This document shows, in pieces, positions 51,701 through 60,700 of a DNA stretch of 64,000 nt. Where the stretch lies: assembly GCF_964355755.1 (NCBI RefSeq), contig NC_092679.1, positions 5,332,001 through 5,396,000 of the forward strand, given 5' to 3'. The translations under genes and the position numbers were made by a program. This stretch comes from Antedon mediterranea (lineage: Eukaryota > Echinodermata > Crinoidea > Comatulida > Antedonidae). Position 1 is the stretch's first letter. Every line of letters starts with the position of its first letter. The notes below the pieces were generated by a model. The model had not been told where the DNA came from. It saw nothing but the letters and a program-made list of their open reading frames with translations, and made no database searches.

Positions 51701-53807
51701 AGTATTACATTGAGGTATTTTTTACTGTGACAGCAATAATTTATTTAAATATTTTATAAGCGATACTTTTCTATATTGAACAGCTGCATCTAAATTTTGC
51801 ACTTAAAAAGTCTTACTTCTTTGATTTGTCTGCTTCATGCTTATTTTGTAATTCTGGAAACATTTCATCTATATAGATTTGTTGAAGACATTGCTCTTCC
51901 GAGTCTGAAAAACAAGGCAATGATAATTTAGCTAATTTACAATAAATTATATTCCTCAAGTCTATAATCTCCTAAGCGACCTGGACCAGGTCAGATAAAA
52001 CTCAAAGTTAAACAGGTTTGTTGCAATGTACACTACAGAGTAAGGGTGTGTGGCGCAGTGTGTTGGACATTGGATTACTGATCATGAGATCGCGGTTCGA
52101 ATCCAACTCTGCCGCATTGCTTGTATCCATAGGCAAGATACTTTACTTACATTTGCCTCTCTCCATCCAGGTGTATAAATGGGTACCCGGTTGATCAAGA
52201 CACAATTTTGCTTCGATTACGTGTTTGATGCAAAAAAAAACGGGGTAATAATGTTCAGCGCTTAGAGGTTTCACAACATCAGGCGCTATATAATTCCTGG
52301 ATATTATTAATATTAAAGAAAGAAAGATCCATATTGCCACCACTATAGAGTGTATTATATTATTCAGAGCAGAGTCAATCAAATATGAACAAATACACTA
52401 TATATCCCTGCTATACTTACTTCCTTTATAGTCATTTTGTACCAACACTCTGAATCTCTCATAGTTACATTTACGTTCCTCTTTCTCCACTTCTGGTGGC
52501 AATAGTAGATGTCCTATACCGGAATATTCCGGTATTATATCAAGGTGCGCCCTCACATCGAACCTGTCAATCATGTTGGTCTTTTGTCCTTGCCAAGGCA
52601 TCCTATGTTGTAAATAATATACATAAATAAATTATACATTTATATTTGCATTCAAAGAAAAATAAAGTCAGAATCAGTATAAAAGCAATATTGCCCATTA
52701 AAATACCAGTCTGAAACGCTTTAAAAAAAAACAAAAATGCCACTTGACATTGTTGTACAGGCCAGACAAATGAAAAAATAGTTCCTAGGAGAAGTCCTTC
52801 AGCATTGGTATTAAATGTAATGTTTTTTACAGTGTATTTTTGTACATTGGATTGGGTTTTGAGCAAGTTTCATTCTTACATTGTGGCAGGACTTTCTGCT
52901 GCATGATATACGGCTGGATCAAGGTGGATTTTACATGCACGTCCATGAATTTGCAGAAACTGAGCTGGGTCAAGTTTCTGAAATGAAAAATGATTTAACC
53001 AATTCATTAACTACATACATACAGTATATCAATATTTAAATAATTTGTATTTAGGGTAGGTCTATACATTATTTAATTAATGCAATGCACTGTATGCCTA
53101 GCTAGGCCAATTACTAGAGAGAGTAGTAGGCCTCTAGGCCTACATACAAGCCTAGTTATCTTTAATGAAGTGGTACTAGTAGGCATAGGGCCTACATAGA
53201 GGGGCTTACCTCTAGACCTAGTCCTAGAAGGCTAGTAATTAAATGTCAGACAGAGATAGCAGACTATAATGGAAGTGGCTAGCTATAGAATTAGGACCTA
53301 GGTAGGCCTAGTTTAGACAAAGTTTAGGGCTAGCCTAGGCCTTACTTCCTGGGCCTAACTAGCCAGCTTAATTTAGGCCTACTTAATAGCTAGGCTAGGA
53401 AGGCTGGACTAGGCCTAGACTAGCTAGGCTGGCCCTTGGGATTAACCGGCCTAGCTAGGCCTACCTAGCTAGTAGTAGTAGGCCGAGCTAGAGGTTTGGC
53501 CTAGGCCTAGCCAAGCCAGCCTAGAGTAGTGGTAGGCCTACTCGGCCTACACTAAACAGTAGGGCCTGGCTCTAGTCTAGCTAGGCCTGGCCCTACCTAG
53601 CTAGGCCTAGCCTAGGTAGGTCTAGCTAGGCTAGTAGTAGGCCCCTACCTAGGTAGGGCTAGGCTAGAGTATTTTTTAAGTTAAAAAAACAGTTTAGGCC
53701 TAACTCACAATCGTTTCATAGTATTCTCTTCTTCTTTCCGCTCTTTTTTTAAAATCAACCATCATCCCCCGAATTTTTTTCTCTTGTTTTCTTGCTTCGT
53801 GCCACAT
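45669..53807 (-). CDS. CLASRP: CLASRP, CLK4-associating SR-related splicing regulator
   Basis: Nuclear SR-related protein of the CLASRP/SWAP2 family, known for interaction with CLK kinases and a role in alternative splicing. Fifteen coding exons were placed by hand, giving about 612 residues; human CLASRP is of similar size. It opens MWHEARKQEKKIRGMMVDFK as the family does. The N-terminal DRY_EERY region follows, with NMIDRFDVRAHLD, ERKCNYER, SEEQCL..IYIDE and GFSYEDST. Then come an acidic Asp-rich patch, an ARRDSPTYDPY block, an ITFITSFGG-like block, an RS domain, a basic coiled segment, and an RS/His-rich tail ending RDYR. Phases agree at all junctions except those on either side of the RS exon (48102-48489), where the frame needs extra bases; a small exon or alternative splice sites are likely. 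Head-to-head with ninein. Confidence 0.95.
45830..45945 (+). mobile_element. Decayed TTAA MITE right half
   Basis: In CLASRP intron 14. It matches the right part of the TTAA family (TATTAAAACTA, TATTCAAA, TCTTTATTTTTCATGTTTT, AATACAT) but the terminal repeat is mutated. It stops nine bases before the exon 14 donor. Confidence 0.6.
45955..46087 (-). CDS. CLASRP: CLASRP exon 14
   Basis: Acceptor GTTTTATAG, donor GTAAGT. Encodes a charged helix with SREDDLRERARQMRRVERER, matching the family's REDELR..ARKIRMKERERR segment, then RRDSDDSYERRR. Confidence 0.93.
46466..46524 (-). CDS. CLASRP: CLASRP exon 13
   Basis: Acceptor TTATTTATAG, donor GTAAGT. Short basic exon encoding KTDKKKEVLKKEEKLQAQI, matching the family's lysine-rich helix after ALN.Q. 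Confidence 0.9.
46525..47173. repeat. CLASRP intron 12 with two perfect stems
   Basis: TTATTTCCTGAA / TTCAGGAAATAA with a 7-base loop at 46566-46596, followed by CTGCCACTTA (46615) and its exact inverse TAAGTGGCAG (46671). The rest is AT-rich with several AGGCCT-type words near 47050. Confidence 0.7.
47174..47234 (-). CDS. CLASRP: CLASRP exon 12
   Basis: Acceptor TTGATCTTCAG, donor GTAAGC. Encodes KPLTAKDRMKMMMQRALNKQ, matching the conserved KPKLTPQEKLKLRMQKALNR block of the family. Confidence 0.92.
47473..47515 (-). CDS. CLASRP: CLASRP exon 11
   Basis: Acceptor TTGATTTTTCAG, donor GTCAGT. The frame that continues into exon 12 reads ETPKPKLPPGSADK, but it needs two bases from upstream, whereas exon 10 as drawn ends on a whole codon. 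The preceding junction is therefore unresolved. Confidence 0.75.
47516..48101. other. CLASRP intron 10
   Basis: AT-rich intron. A missing coding piece with length 2 modulo 3 should lie here or as an extension of exon 10 (one candidate uses a weak GTATAC donor 38 bases further on). I could not identify an exon with family similarity. Confidence 0.4.
48102..48489 (-). CDS. CLASRP: CLASRP exon 10 (RS domain)
   Basis: About 129 codons rich in Arg and Ser, including SRSSSRSSSRSRSHSRSRSP and HSRSRSRDRS, ending LEPVTPTQ before a GTTATG donor. The RS frame is unmistakable and continuous. With the CATTGTAG acceptor it needs two bases from exon 9, which supplies one. An acceptor 19 bases upstream would fix this but has a poor pyrimidine tract. 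Confidence 0.85.
48490..49090. other. CLASRP intron 9
   Basis: Intron with strong splice-like words on the minus strand: TTTGTTCACAG closely followed by CTGTAAGTG near 48607-48630 would enclose a 9-base microexon, but in the current frame it introduces a stop. GTAAGT-like donors also occur near 48795. No convincing exon resolved the phase conflict. Confidence 0.4.
49091..49272 (-). CDS. CLASRP: CLASRP exon 9
   Basis: Acceptor TTTTTTTACAG, donor GTAAAG. Encodes SYARRDSPTYDPYPSHGRRS, then a Ser-rich stretch and KVTFITSFGGEEDAAKIEE; the ARRDSPTYDPY and TFITSFGG blocks are hallmarks of CLASRP. Confidence 0.95.
49419..49495 (-). CDS. CLASRP: CLASRP exon 8
   Basis: Acceptor TTTTTTTTCCAG, donor GTAATT. 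Encodes GRKSRRERRAYIEKRLREKK and VPSPP, the basic block that precedes SYARRD in the family. Confidence 0.94.
50090..50432. mobile_element. MITE in CLASRP intron 7
   Basis: A 343-bp element with inverted ends GGGCCTGTTTCTGCTG and CAGCAGAAACAGACCC (one mismatch). The interior has repeated AACCGGTTTAAAA-type and TAACCGGTTAAAA-type words. No transposase; target duplication unclear. Confidence 0.8.
50554..50593. repeat. (CAAA)n microsatellite
   Basis: About ten uninterrupted CAAA units in CLASRP intron 7, just before the hammerhead-like tail. Confidence 0.95.
50680..50735 (+). ncRNA. Hammerhead-like fold in retroelement tail (candidate)
   Basis: CTGAAGA, then one extra A, then a perfect 7-bp stem GCTGTCC / GGACAGC with a 5-base loop, then GAAA. 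A short stem III (ACT / GGT) and a stem I (ATAACTT with AGTTTAT, one mismatch and one wobble) can be drawn. The order matches a hammerhead ribozyme, but the extra A and weak stem III may abolish cleavage. Similar words are common in retroelement ends. Confidence 0.35.
50955..51033 (-). CDS. CLASRP: CLASRP exon 7
   Basis: Acceptor TTTGTTGTTAG, donor GTAAGT. Encodes LLQKEKEEAENLKKAKAEEE followed by ERAMYS, matching the family's RKDKEEAE...EEEKAMYS. Confidence 0.94.
51215..51314 (-). CDS. CLASRP: CLASRP exon 6
   Basis: Acceptor TTTATTTTCAG, donor GTAAGT. Encodes DNVNLDIDELNPEQVVLVNQ and VGEKYGLAAKQFTQ, matching the VDVDELNQEQVADLNKQA region of the family. Confidence 0.93.
51450..51583 (-). CDS. 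CLASRP: CLASRP exon 5
   Basis: Acceptor TTACTCAAAAG, donor GTAAAT. Encodes KLLTTKKAAIGFSYEDSTGG then an acidic run (DTDDDDDDTDDS). GFSYEDST corresponds to the family's GYTYEDST. The acceptor has a weak pyrimidine tract but the phase fits. Confidence 0.9.
51817..51904 (-). CDS. CLASRP: CLASRP exon 4
   Basis: Acceptor CTTGTTTTTCAG, donor GTAAGA. Encodes SEEQCLQQIYIDEMFPELQN and KHEADKSK, matching SEEQCLYQIYIDELYG of the family. Confidence 0.95.
52043..52326 (+). mobile_element. tRNA-derived SINE in CLASRP intron 3
   Basis: The head has an A box TGGCGCAGTGTGTTGG (52051) and a consensus B box GGTTCGAATCC (52094), with a tRNA-like spacing. The body contains TTTGCCTCTCTCCATCCAGG and TATAAATGGGTACCCGG, and the element ends in AAAGAAAGAAAG. 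Opposite orientation to CLASRP. A different family from the SINEs at 14930 and 44658. The B box is intact, so Pol III recognition is possible. Confidence 0.88.
52421..52602 (-). CDS. CLASRP: CLASRP exon 3
   Basis: Acceptor TTTACAACATAG, donor GTAAGT. Encodes MPWQGQKTNMIDRFDVRAHL, DIIPEY, LLLPPEVEKEERKCNYERFR and LVQNDYKG. This is the most conserved part of the DRY_EERY region. Confidence 0.96.
52880..52977 (-). CDS. CLASRP: CLASRP exon 2
   Basis: Acceptor TTTTTCATTTCAG, donor GTAAGA. Encodes KLDPAQFLQIHGRACKIHLD and PAVYHAAESPATM, matching the family's DPAQFLQVHGRACKVHLD. Confidence 0.96.
53060..53700. repeat. GGCCTA/CTAG palindrome-rich tract in CLASRP intron 1
   Basis: About 600 bases built almost entirely from the words TAGGCCTA, CTAG, AGCTAGGC, TAGTAG and their complements, with no regular period. 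Dozens of overlapping self-complementary hexamers occur, including many AGGCCT and CCTAGG. It is sharply different in composition from the AT-rich flanks. Confidence 0.9.
53709..53807 (-). CDS. CLASRP: CLASRP exon 1 (start)
   Basis: ATG at 53807 in the context ATCAAAATGTGG. Encodes MWHEARKQEKKIRGMMVDFK and KRAERRREYYETI, almost identical to the family N-terminus. Ends on a whole codon at a GTGAGT donor. Confidence 0.97.
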
Positions 53808-54330
53808 TTTGATTCATTACAATAAACAATACAGTATACAAAAATTCTAGGCCTACTAACCAGAGGATTTGCATGCGCCTGCTGCAGTACTTCGATGGCC
53901 GCGGCGGTGGTAGGTGTGGACGACACGCGACGTGTTACGGTTGAATGATTTCTTTCTCTTGTAAATGAAAAGCGACTTCAAAACATCAGCGATGAAATAC
54001 GCTCGCCTTATGGTTTGAAAACCATTTTCATGATATTTCTCATCGACAAAGGTACCTAGCCATTGGTATTTTATAGTTTACCGTTGCTGCTCTATCTGGG
54101 TTACAAGAAGTCAGAGATATTTACAGATAAAGAAACTTTGTAAGAACATAATTGAATTAAAATTACAGATATAGTTAGTTTTAGATTTACAGATTGATGT
54201 GGTGAGGGAAAAATTATAAGCATTAATTGACAAACAGCCTCCCAACGGTAGGTTTTATATGCCCGACTCTAGGCCATTCCAGCAGCAATTGTGTTACTGT
54301 TATAGTGTTGTTTTTCACACGGTAAGTCGG
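53808..54330. promoter_or_regulatory. Probable bidirectional CLASRP/ninein promoter
   Basis: The segment 53870-53945 is the only clearly CpG- and GC-rich patch between the head-to-head genes, containing GATGGCCGCGGCGGTGG and CGACACGCGACGTG. No TATA box sits at a useful distance. A GTAAGT donor at 54322 could end a non-coding first exon of ninein. The shared-promoter reading is inference. Confidence 0.5.
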
Positions 54331-55170
54331 TGCTTATTGATCTGGGGTGGTGGAAGTTGTGAGTAATTGTTGAGTCACAACTTCTGTTCATTCATTCTCT
54401 TGTGTTGTTTTTGTTTATTTAAGTACAATTTGTGGGTAATAATAAAGAATTGGTTTTAGTTTTTAAGACTATAGAGACTATATATAGTATAATAAGGCCT
54501 ATTATTAGTTAGGAGGAATTATTTATATGCATTTTACTGCATTATTATAACCTTATTGATTTTGTCAGAATCTTTATTTATTCTTTCATTAGCACTATTT
54601 TGTCCGTCAATTATCTTGAGATCAATTTCATCTAGCCACGTCAATTTTTCAGAGTATATTCCTTTTGGCCAGGAATCGATGTGATGGCCAGGAATCGATG
54701 TGATGGCCAGGAAGCATCTTTTCAAGGTGCGCAATCAAATATTACGCGGTTCATGCACGGTTTAACGAAATCACGTTTGTTGTATGTAAGGCATGTACCG
54801 GTATCATAATTAAACTAAATTTGGTACTCATAAATTTCAGGTCATATTTCATCATATGGCGATACAATTGCATGTGTAGCATATATAGCACATTTGTATG
54901 TGCGCTTACAATTTTTAAAATTATCACATTTTTTTTTTCCTATAATTAGTCATATTGACGAATTAAATCTATTTAATCAGTTGATATCAATTCAGAGTAT
55001 AGTACAGTACAGTATGTATTGTTGGTCATAAAGAACTCCAAATGCATGGGACCATGGCATGGTATATAATTGATTAAAATTAATAATTAATTGAAGTTAG
55101 AGTTACTAAGAATAAGATGGAACCACTCAGAATTGACAGTACAATTTAAATTAGAAATAGAATGTTCAGA
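54331..55170. repeat. Ninein upstream region with 19-bp repeat
   Basis: Non-coding. At 54666-54713 a 19-base unit, TGGCCAGGAATCGATGTGA, is repeated twice and a bit. Another short repeat (GGGCAAGTGCATGGATG, 17 bases) lies further on at about 55337-55370. Confidence 0.7.
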
Positions 55171-55268
55171 TGGTCGCGTGCAACGCGACTCTATAACAGC
55201 TTACTATGTCGGTCGGTTGGTTGGTAAACACTAACTTGAGCATGCGACTGCAGCCATGTATATGGCTT
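55171..55268 (-). repeat. Dispersed repeat R1, copy C
   Basis: Inverted relative to copies A and B. On the minus strand it reads AGCCATATACATGGCTGCAG, then CAAGTTAGTGTTTACC and four CCAAC/CGAC words, and ends in a small stem GTCGCG TTGCA CGCGAC, the most complete 3' end of the three. Confidence 0.8.
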
Positions 55269-55685
55269 TTGTTTAAATAGTGTATTATTTTGATTGGGAG
55301 TGGTTGGTTGGGCAAGCCATAGGTAATATCTCAATGGGCAAGTGCATGGATGGGCAAGTGCATGGATGAGCAAATGATAATTGTATGCAAGGTTAACCTT
55401 CAAGATTGGCATACATCTATAGAGTATTATACTGTAAAGGAGGTAACCTTCAGTTTGGTGATGTTACTCATTGTGATTTATAACCTTGTCTGCTACGTTT
55501 TATTCAACTACAGATTAACATATTACAAAACATTAAAGAATTTAATACAGATGAAACATATTGATGCTGTAACTACTTTACCTTGATGTTCAATTAGTCT
55601 TCTTTACTTGAATTACATACCCTGGTACTTAGGACTGGATTTCATTTTGTTCTTCTGATCAAACAGTACAGACATATGTCTGGGT

Positions 55686-55980
55686 TGTGTATGTTTCTAT
55701 ATCTAACAAATTAGTTTAAATAAAAGATTGGATTTTTTAATACTGGTATATAATAAAATGTGTGTGCTTTTAATTTAATTTTACTGTACAAGATTTAGAA
55801 ATTGGTGATACTTTGTATGTTTCCATATCTACCAAATTAGTTTATCAAAGATTGAATTTCTTAATACTGGTATGTGTGTGCTTTTAATAATTACTGTACA
55901 AGATTTCCCATAAATGTACAGAGAAATTCTGAAGTGTGCAACAAACATTAAACAAAAGAGAAAATTTAGAAATTGGTGAT
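55686..55980. repeat. Two-copy tandem duplication, about 127 bp
   Basis: Copies beginning TGTATGTTTC at about 55688 and 55814 share ACCAAATTAGTTTA-like, TACTGGTAT and GTGTGTGCTTTTAAT blocks; TTAGAAATTGGTGATACTTTG recurs at the end of each. The second copy carries an insertion. Confidence 0.8.
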
Positions 55981-55989
55981 ACTTTGACT

Positions 55990-56546
55990 TTAAAGATGTA
56001 TTGTCCCTTTGACTAATTCCAAAAAAATGTTTACAAAAATCTTTAAAAAAAAAGTGGGTAATTTTGAAGTATTATAATAGATATTAACTTTCACCAAAAA
56101 TTAGTTGAAAAAAAAATTATTTAACTGAAATACAGACGTTTTTTTGTTCAAAAAATAACTTTGACTTCCAGTCAAAGTTTTCGATCAAAACATATCTCAT
56201 AATGCAACGCGCTTGTTTGGCTACTCTGTATGCATAATCATAAAACTTTCCTCGCGATCTGTGTAAAAACACCTTCTCAACCGTGACGAGTTGTAAACAA
56301 TCCTAATTAGCATCATGCATAATGCACACTCGTGGTTTGAAATCTTTGTTTACTTTTGCTGTGACGATTTTCCAGACGAAATGTAATCAAACTAATTTAC
56401 CTGTTAATTACGTAAACTTGATGTTTTTGGCTCGAATTTTCGACTTAAAGTGAATAACTTTAATATTACTTTGATATGGCCAATTCAAATTTACAATATC
56501 TTGACTTTCATTTTTTTTTGTGTTTCAAGGTACAATACATCTTTAA
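55990..56546. mobile_element. TTAA-flanked MITE, copy 4 (long variant)
   Basis: A 557-bp element with TTAA at both ends and ends AGATGTATTGTCCC and GGTACAATACATCT. The outer ~120 bases resemble copies 1-3, but the centre is different, with more CpG and ATGCATAATG words. It may be a longer ancestral form or a related subfamily. Confidence 0.85.
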
Positions 56547-57107
56547 ATAAATATCCAAAAAATGATGGTTCATTTCCTACACAATACATTATTTCTCTCA
56601 TTTTCCATTTGTTTTGAAAATTTGAAAATTCGTAGACTAACTAGACTGTTTTTGTTGCTAAATCAATGCTATCCTGTTAAACACATCACTCACTACAATT
56701 GAATCAATATTCACACCTAACTCCATGCTAATCAGCTTTCCTATTATTAACTCGTATATTGGACTCACCTATCCACGTTTACACCTGCCCAAATGACAGT
56801 GAGCAACAGACCTACAGTACAGTATCATCAATATAACCGTAGTACAGTATTTTTATAAGATTTATTATTTTTCCTGATTTCTTTGTGATTTTAACAGGTA
56901 AGTACTGTACTAACTGGCATTGTTTTATTTAGTTAGGGTCATACAAATCATAACATCTGAAGAGAAAGCATTGTATATACAATACCTATATTTTGATATC
57001 TCATAGGTGCTTAGATTGTACCTGTTTCCTAATTTAGATACATAGTATACGTTCTGTCTTTATTTTACTTTGATGCTAATTGTTTAACATTATGATTATT
57101 ATTCTAG
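56547..57107. other. Ninein 5' region, no element recognised
   Basis: Non-coding. A pattern TTTTAACAG followed directly by GTAAGTACTG near 56890-56906 mixes acceptor and donor words with no exon between them. TACTGTAC words are frequent. Confidence 0.45.
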
Positions 57108-57190
57108 ACTAGATGAACTCACATTGTAGCATGTTGTTTAGTAGCAGATGAACTGATTATGTAACCTAAGCACAGACTAACTATATTGAG
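57108..57190 (+). other. NIN: Probable non-coding 5' exon of ninein
   Basis: Bounded by a good acceptor (TTATTATTCTAG) and a consensus donor (GAG/GTAAGT). The 83-base exon contains a 12-codon upstream frame starting ATGAACTCAC and ending TGA. The next acceptor, TTTATAATAG at 57595, leads to the exon with the ninein start codon. Confidence 0.5.
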
Positions 57191-57610
57191 GTAAGTATCC
57201 ATTTATGTAGATTTTTATATAGAATAAATTGACAGTCAACAAGCTGTTGTACACATAAAGTTGCAATTGATTCTACTGAAAGGCAATCCATATAATTAGG
57301 CAGCACTATGCTTTTAATTTTGTTTTTACATTTGGCTGAACAGGTACTGTACTGTTTGTTTGCATTGTTTTTTTGTGTTTAACTTGTGTCCATTTCTCTA
57401 TGTATACAATACAGTATTTTGCTAAAAACATGTCTAATTTAAAGTAGACTAAGTTATGGAAGAAATATTGATAGTGAACTGGAGTTTTTAATGGAGACCA
57501 TAACATTTTGGTAATTCACTTATTACTGTAGGTCATCATATAATGTTATGATAAAAAATTTACCTTAAACGCTATTGTAATCAATTTTATAATAGCGGGG
57601 AAACTCCAGT

Positions 57611-57793
57611 ATGGACGAGACCGACAACGATGTGTATGTCGACCAGCTGAAGGAAGTCTTTGACAGCTGTGATGTCAACAAGAATGGAACCTTAAATCGC
57701 AAAGAGCTAGCAGAGCTCTGCAAGAAGCTTCAGCTGGAAGATCAAATTGACAACCTCTTAGGAGAACTACTGGGGGATGCTCAAGATGGACAG
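57611..57793 (+). CDS. NIN: Ninein coding exon 1
   Basis: Exon begins at 57596 after TTTATAATAG; ATG at 57611. Encodes 61 residues with the first, canonical EF-hand loop at 21-32. Donor GTACAG. Confidence 0.94.
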
Positions 57794-60700
57794 GTACAGT
57801 TACTTATTCCAAAATAAGTTCTTTTATGCTTTTTTTGTTTAAATTGTTTGAAAATTCAAATTTAATATAAAAGATTCAAAATAACTCTCCTTGAGCAGGG
57901 GTAATGATTTTCTGAAAAGTACTGTATGTACAGTTAAAAAGAATTTGGGCCCTTTTAGGGGATTTTCATGGGGCCAGATCAGCTGCTTTAGAGTGTTATC
58001 CTCAGTAAAGCATCATGTTATTCAAGCTATTTGTGATTTCTCTTCACTTCTTTTAATGTAGGTTGATTTTGAAACATTCAAAGAAGGATTTGTAATGATC
58101 TTATCAGTCGATATGGACAGTATTGGAAATATGACAGACACGGAAGATGACCATAGCGTTGCTGATATACTAGATAATCAAGGTATAAAATGCAAATTCA
58201 AATATAACACTAAAGTTCAACATTTTAATAACATGAAGTAAACTTTATAATAAAGGTTCGGTTATAAAGATAGTCAATTACCCTCCAGAAATGATGGCAC
58301 CCCAAGGCACCATTTGAATTAAAGAATAGAGGCATCATTAGGGATGCATCAGTAAGTTAAAAATTGGAAAGGCTGAATTGATAAAGTAAAAACACATGTC
58401 TTATAATGATTGGTAGGTCATGAGTGAAAATGACATTAATTGTGTTTAATGATTTGTAAAAGGCATTTCCAGATGATGCAAGTACCAAACAGTATAATTT
58501 AAAAGTTAATCAGACTGATAGATTATTGACCTAGGTTGACCTCATCTCGTTATTCCAATATAGTTTCTTCTACTTCTTCATCTGTGAAATTAGAAACGTG
58601 TGGAATGTGAATTTTAGTCTCATGTATGAGTAGTTTTAGAAATGTGATATGTTTGATATCTTCAATGTTACTTTTTAATTAATATTAGCATTCCTACACT
58701 AGTCCTTGCTGTTCTAAAACAATACTGTACTGTATTTCACTTAAAACATAGAATTAATTTTTTTAAACTTTCTTGTAGGAGTACACCATGTAACTCCAAA
58801 ATATGTTAAGGGCGAGAAGAGATATGGTCGACGCTCTAGGCCAGATTTTGATCTTGACTATAGCGCCGATTTCTCCGAGATCGAATCTGAACCAATATCG
58901 CATAGAAGCAAGAAATCTGAGAGCAAACGCGAAATTAAACAAAATAGTAAAAAAAGAGATTTAATGGATGATAATGTTTTTAGTGAGAAAAGTGCTAAAC
59001 GAGACAAGTTTAAGGATGCCAGGACGTTATCATTTGCTGATAGTATTAGTGAGGTATGTGACTATTTTGGAATATAATATTTGTTTATGAAAAGATTCAA
59101 ATAGAACAGAAAAAAAAGTTTTCATTTTATTAAATTCTGTTGTCATATCTTAAGGATCAAGAAACACTGTTCACTTTTCTTCTTTTATATTTGTAGATGG
59201 AAGAAGACAACAAAAACATTCTTAACGATGATCTCTATGATCAAAAGGAAGAAGTACCAGATATTAATGTAGAGAGTGGAAGTAAGAAGTCTTTGCCACC
59301 AAAGAATGAAACATTTGAGGCTGAAGGTAAAGTATTTTAACGTGTCAACCAAACGTTAATGTGGTATTCTGGACCAGATATACACCATTGATTATCCTCA
59401 AACTTGAATAACAGCTTTTTTTCCTGAAATTTGTAAGGTACAGTTTCTTGGACAGTGAATCTGAATATGTTTACTATATTCCTTGTTGGACATTTGTCAA
59501 ATTTTTTATTCGCAAATCTTTGAAAATTCTCCACTGGATAATATGTCAAGTTAAAAACATATTTTTTCTTCTATTAATATTTCCAATTTCAACATAATAA
59601 TTACTTATTTGTATCATTCAGGTCAATTAAATGCTTCCATGGGCCAGTTTGAAATTGGGAGTCCAACGGATGAGGATCAAGTGCGAGCCATCTGGGAAGA
59701 AGTTGGAGTTGGGAAAGATGGATTCCTTAACTTGAAGGAACTTGCTTTAGTCTGTGAGCACATAGGAATGGAAGACATGGATGATGAGGTATCACTATTA
59801 GTTACAGTACAAAATGAATTATATGCAATTTATTATAACATTGTAAAATGAGTTACCAAATTTTCACATTCACATGATTCCAAATGTACTATATTACTGT
59901 ACGTAGCTAGAATATTTAGTGTACTGTATATAGCGATACAGTACTGTACAGTAATATGTAATAGAAACCCAAATGTGGACTCAGCTTCCATATAATGTAA
60001 ATTAATAATAATAAAATAATACATTTTTGTTGTAAATAGGAATTACAAAACCTTTATAATAAACTTGACCAAGATGACGATGGAAAAGTTGGTTTTCACG
60101 AATTTCTTGAGGGCCTGTTTCGACACGATAGCACCCGTGCCCCAACTACGCCACTTCCTGCCACTCTCTCAGCCACACAAAAGGTTAAGCTTCGAATGGC
60201 TGTTACTGGCAACTCAATGGAAGAGTCGATGCATCGAGCAGCAACGCCCTCAGTGGGTACGTTTCAGGGAAGCAATCTGCTGAGTATTTTAGATGCTGAT
60301 AATAGTGGGTATGTACTGAATTTCGGTGTTTTATAGAATGATTTTTTTAAATAAAAATGTTGAAAAGGCAAAGATGAAATTCCCTTTAATTTAAAATTAA
60401 CATAAAAATCAAAAGTGCAGTTCAGAATTGATGGTATACAAGAAATGTTTGTATTAAAAATGTAAGCAAAAATGTGGGTTTTGCTGTTAATACCAATAAA
60501 TCAGAGACATATGTTTTTATTGTATTTTATTAGATTAATTTTTCCATGCATACATCAAATTTTTAAGTATTGATTTTTTCATTGCAACTATTTGTCATCA
60601 GCGTGCTGTATTAATTAACAAAGAAAATAAAATCTATAAATATACCAATCCAATGCTTGTAAGTAATTAAAACCTAATTAGCATAACAATAGCCAGTATT

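Noticed and set aside
52043-52110. tRNA gene in CLASRP intron 3
   Set aside because: Has A and B boxes, but the cloverleaf is not complete and it continues into a SINE body, so it is a SINE head, not a tRNA gene. The same reasoning applies to 14930-15166 and 44658-44853.
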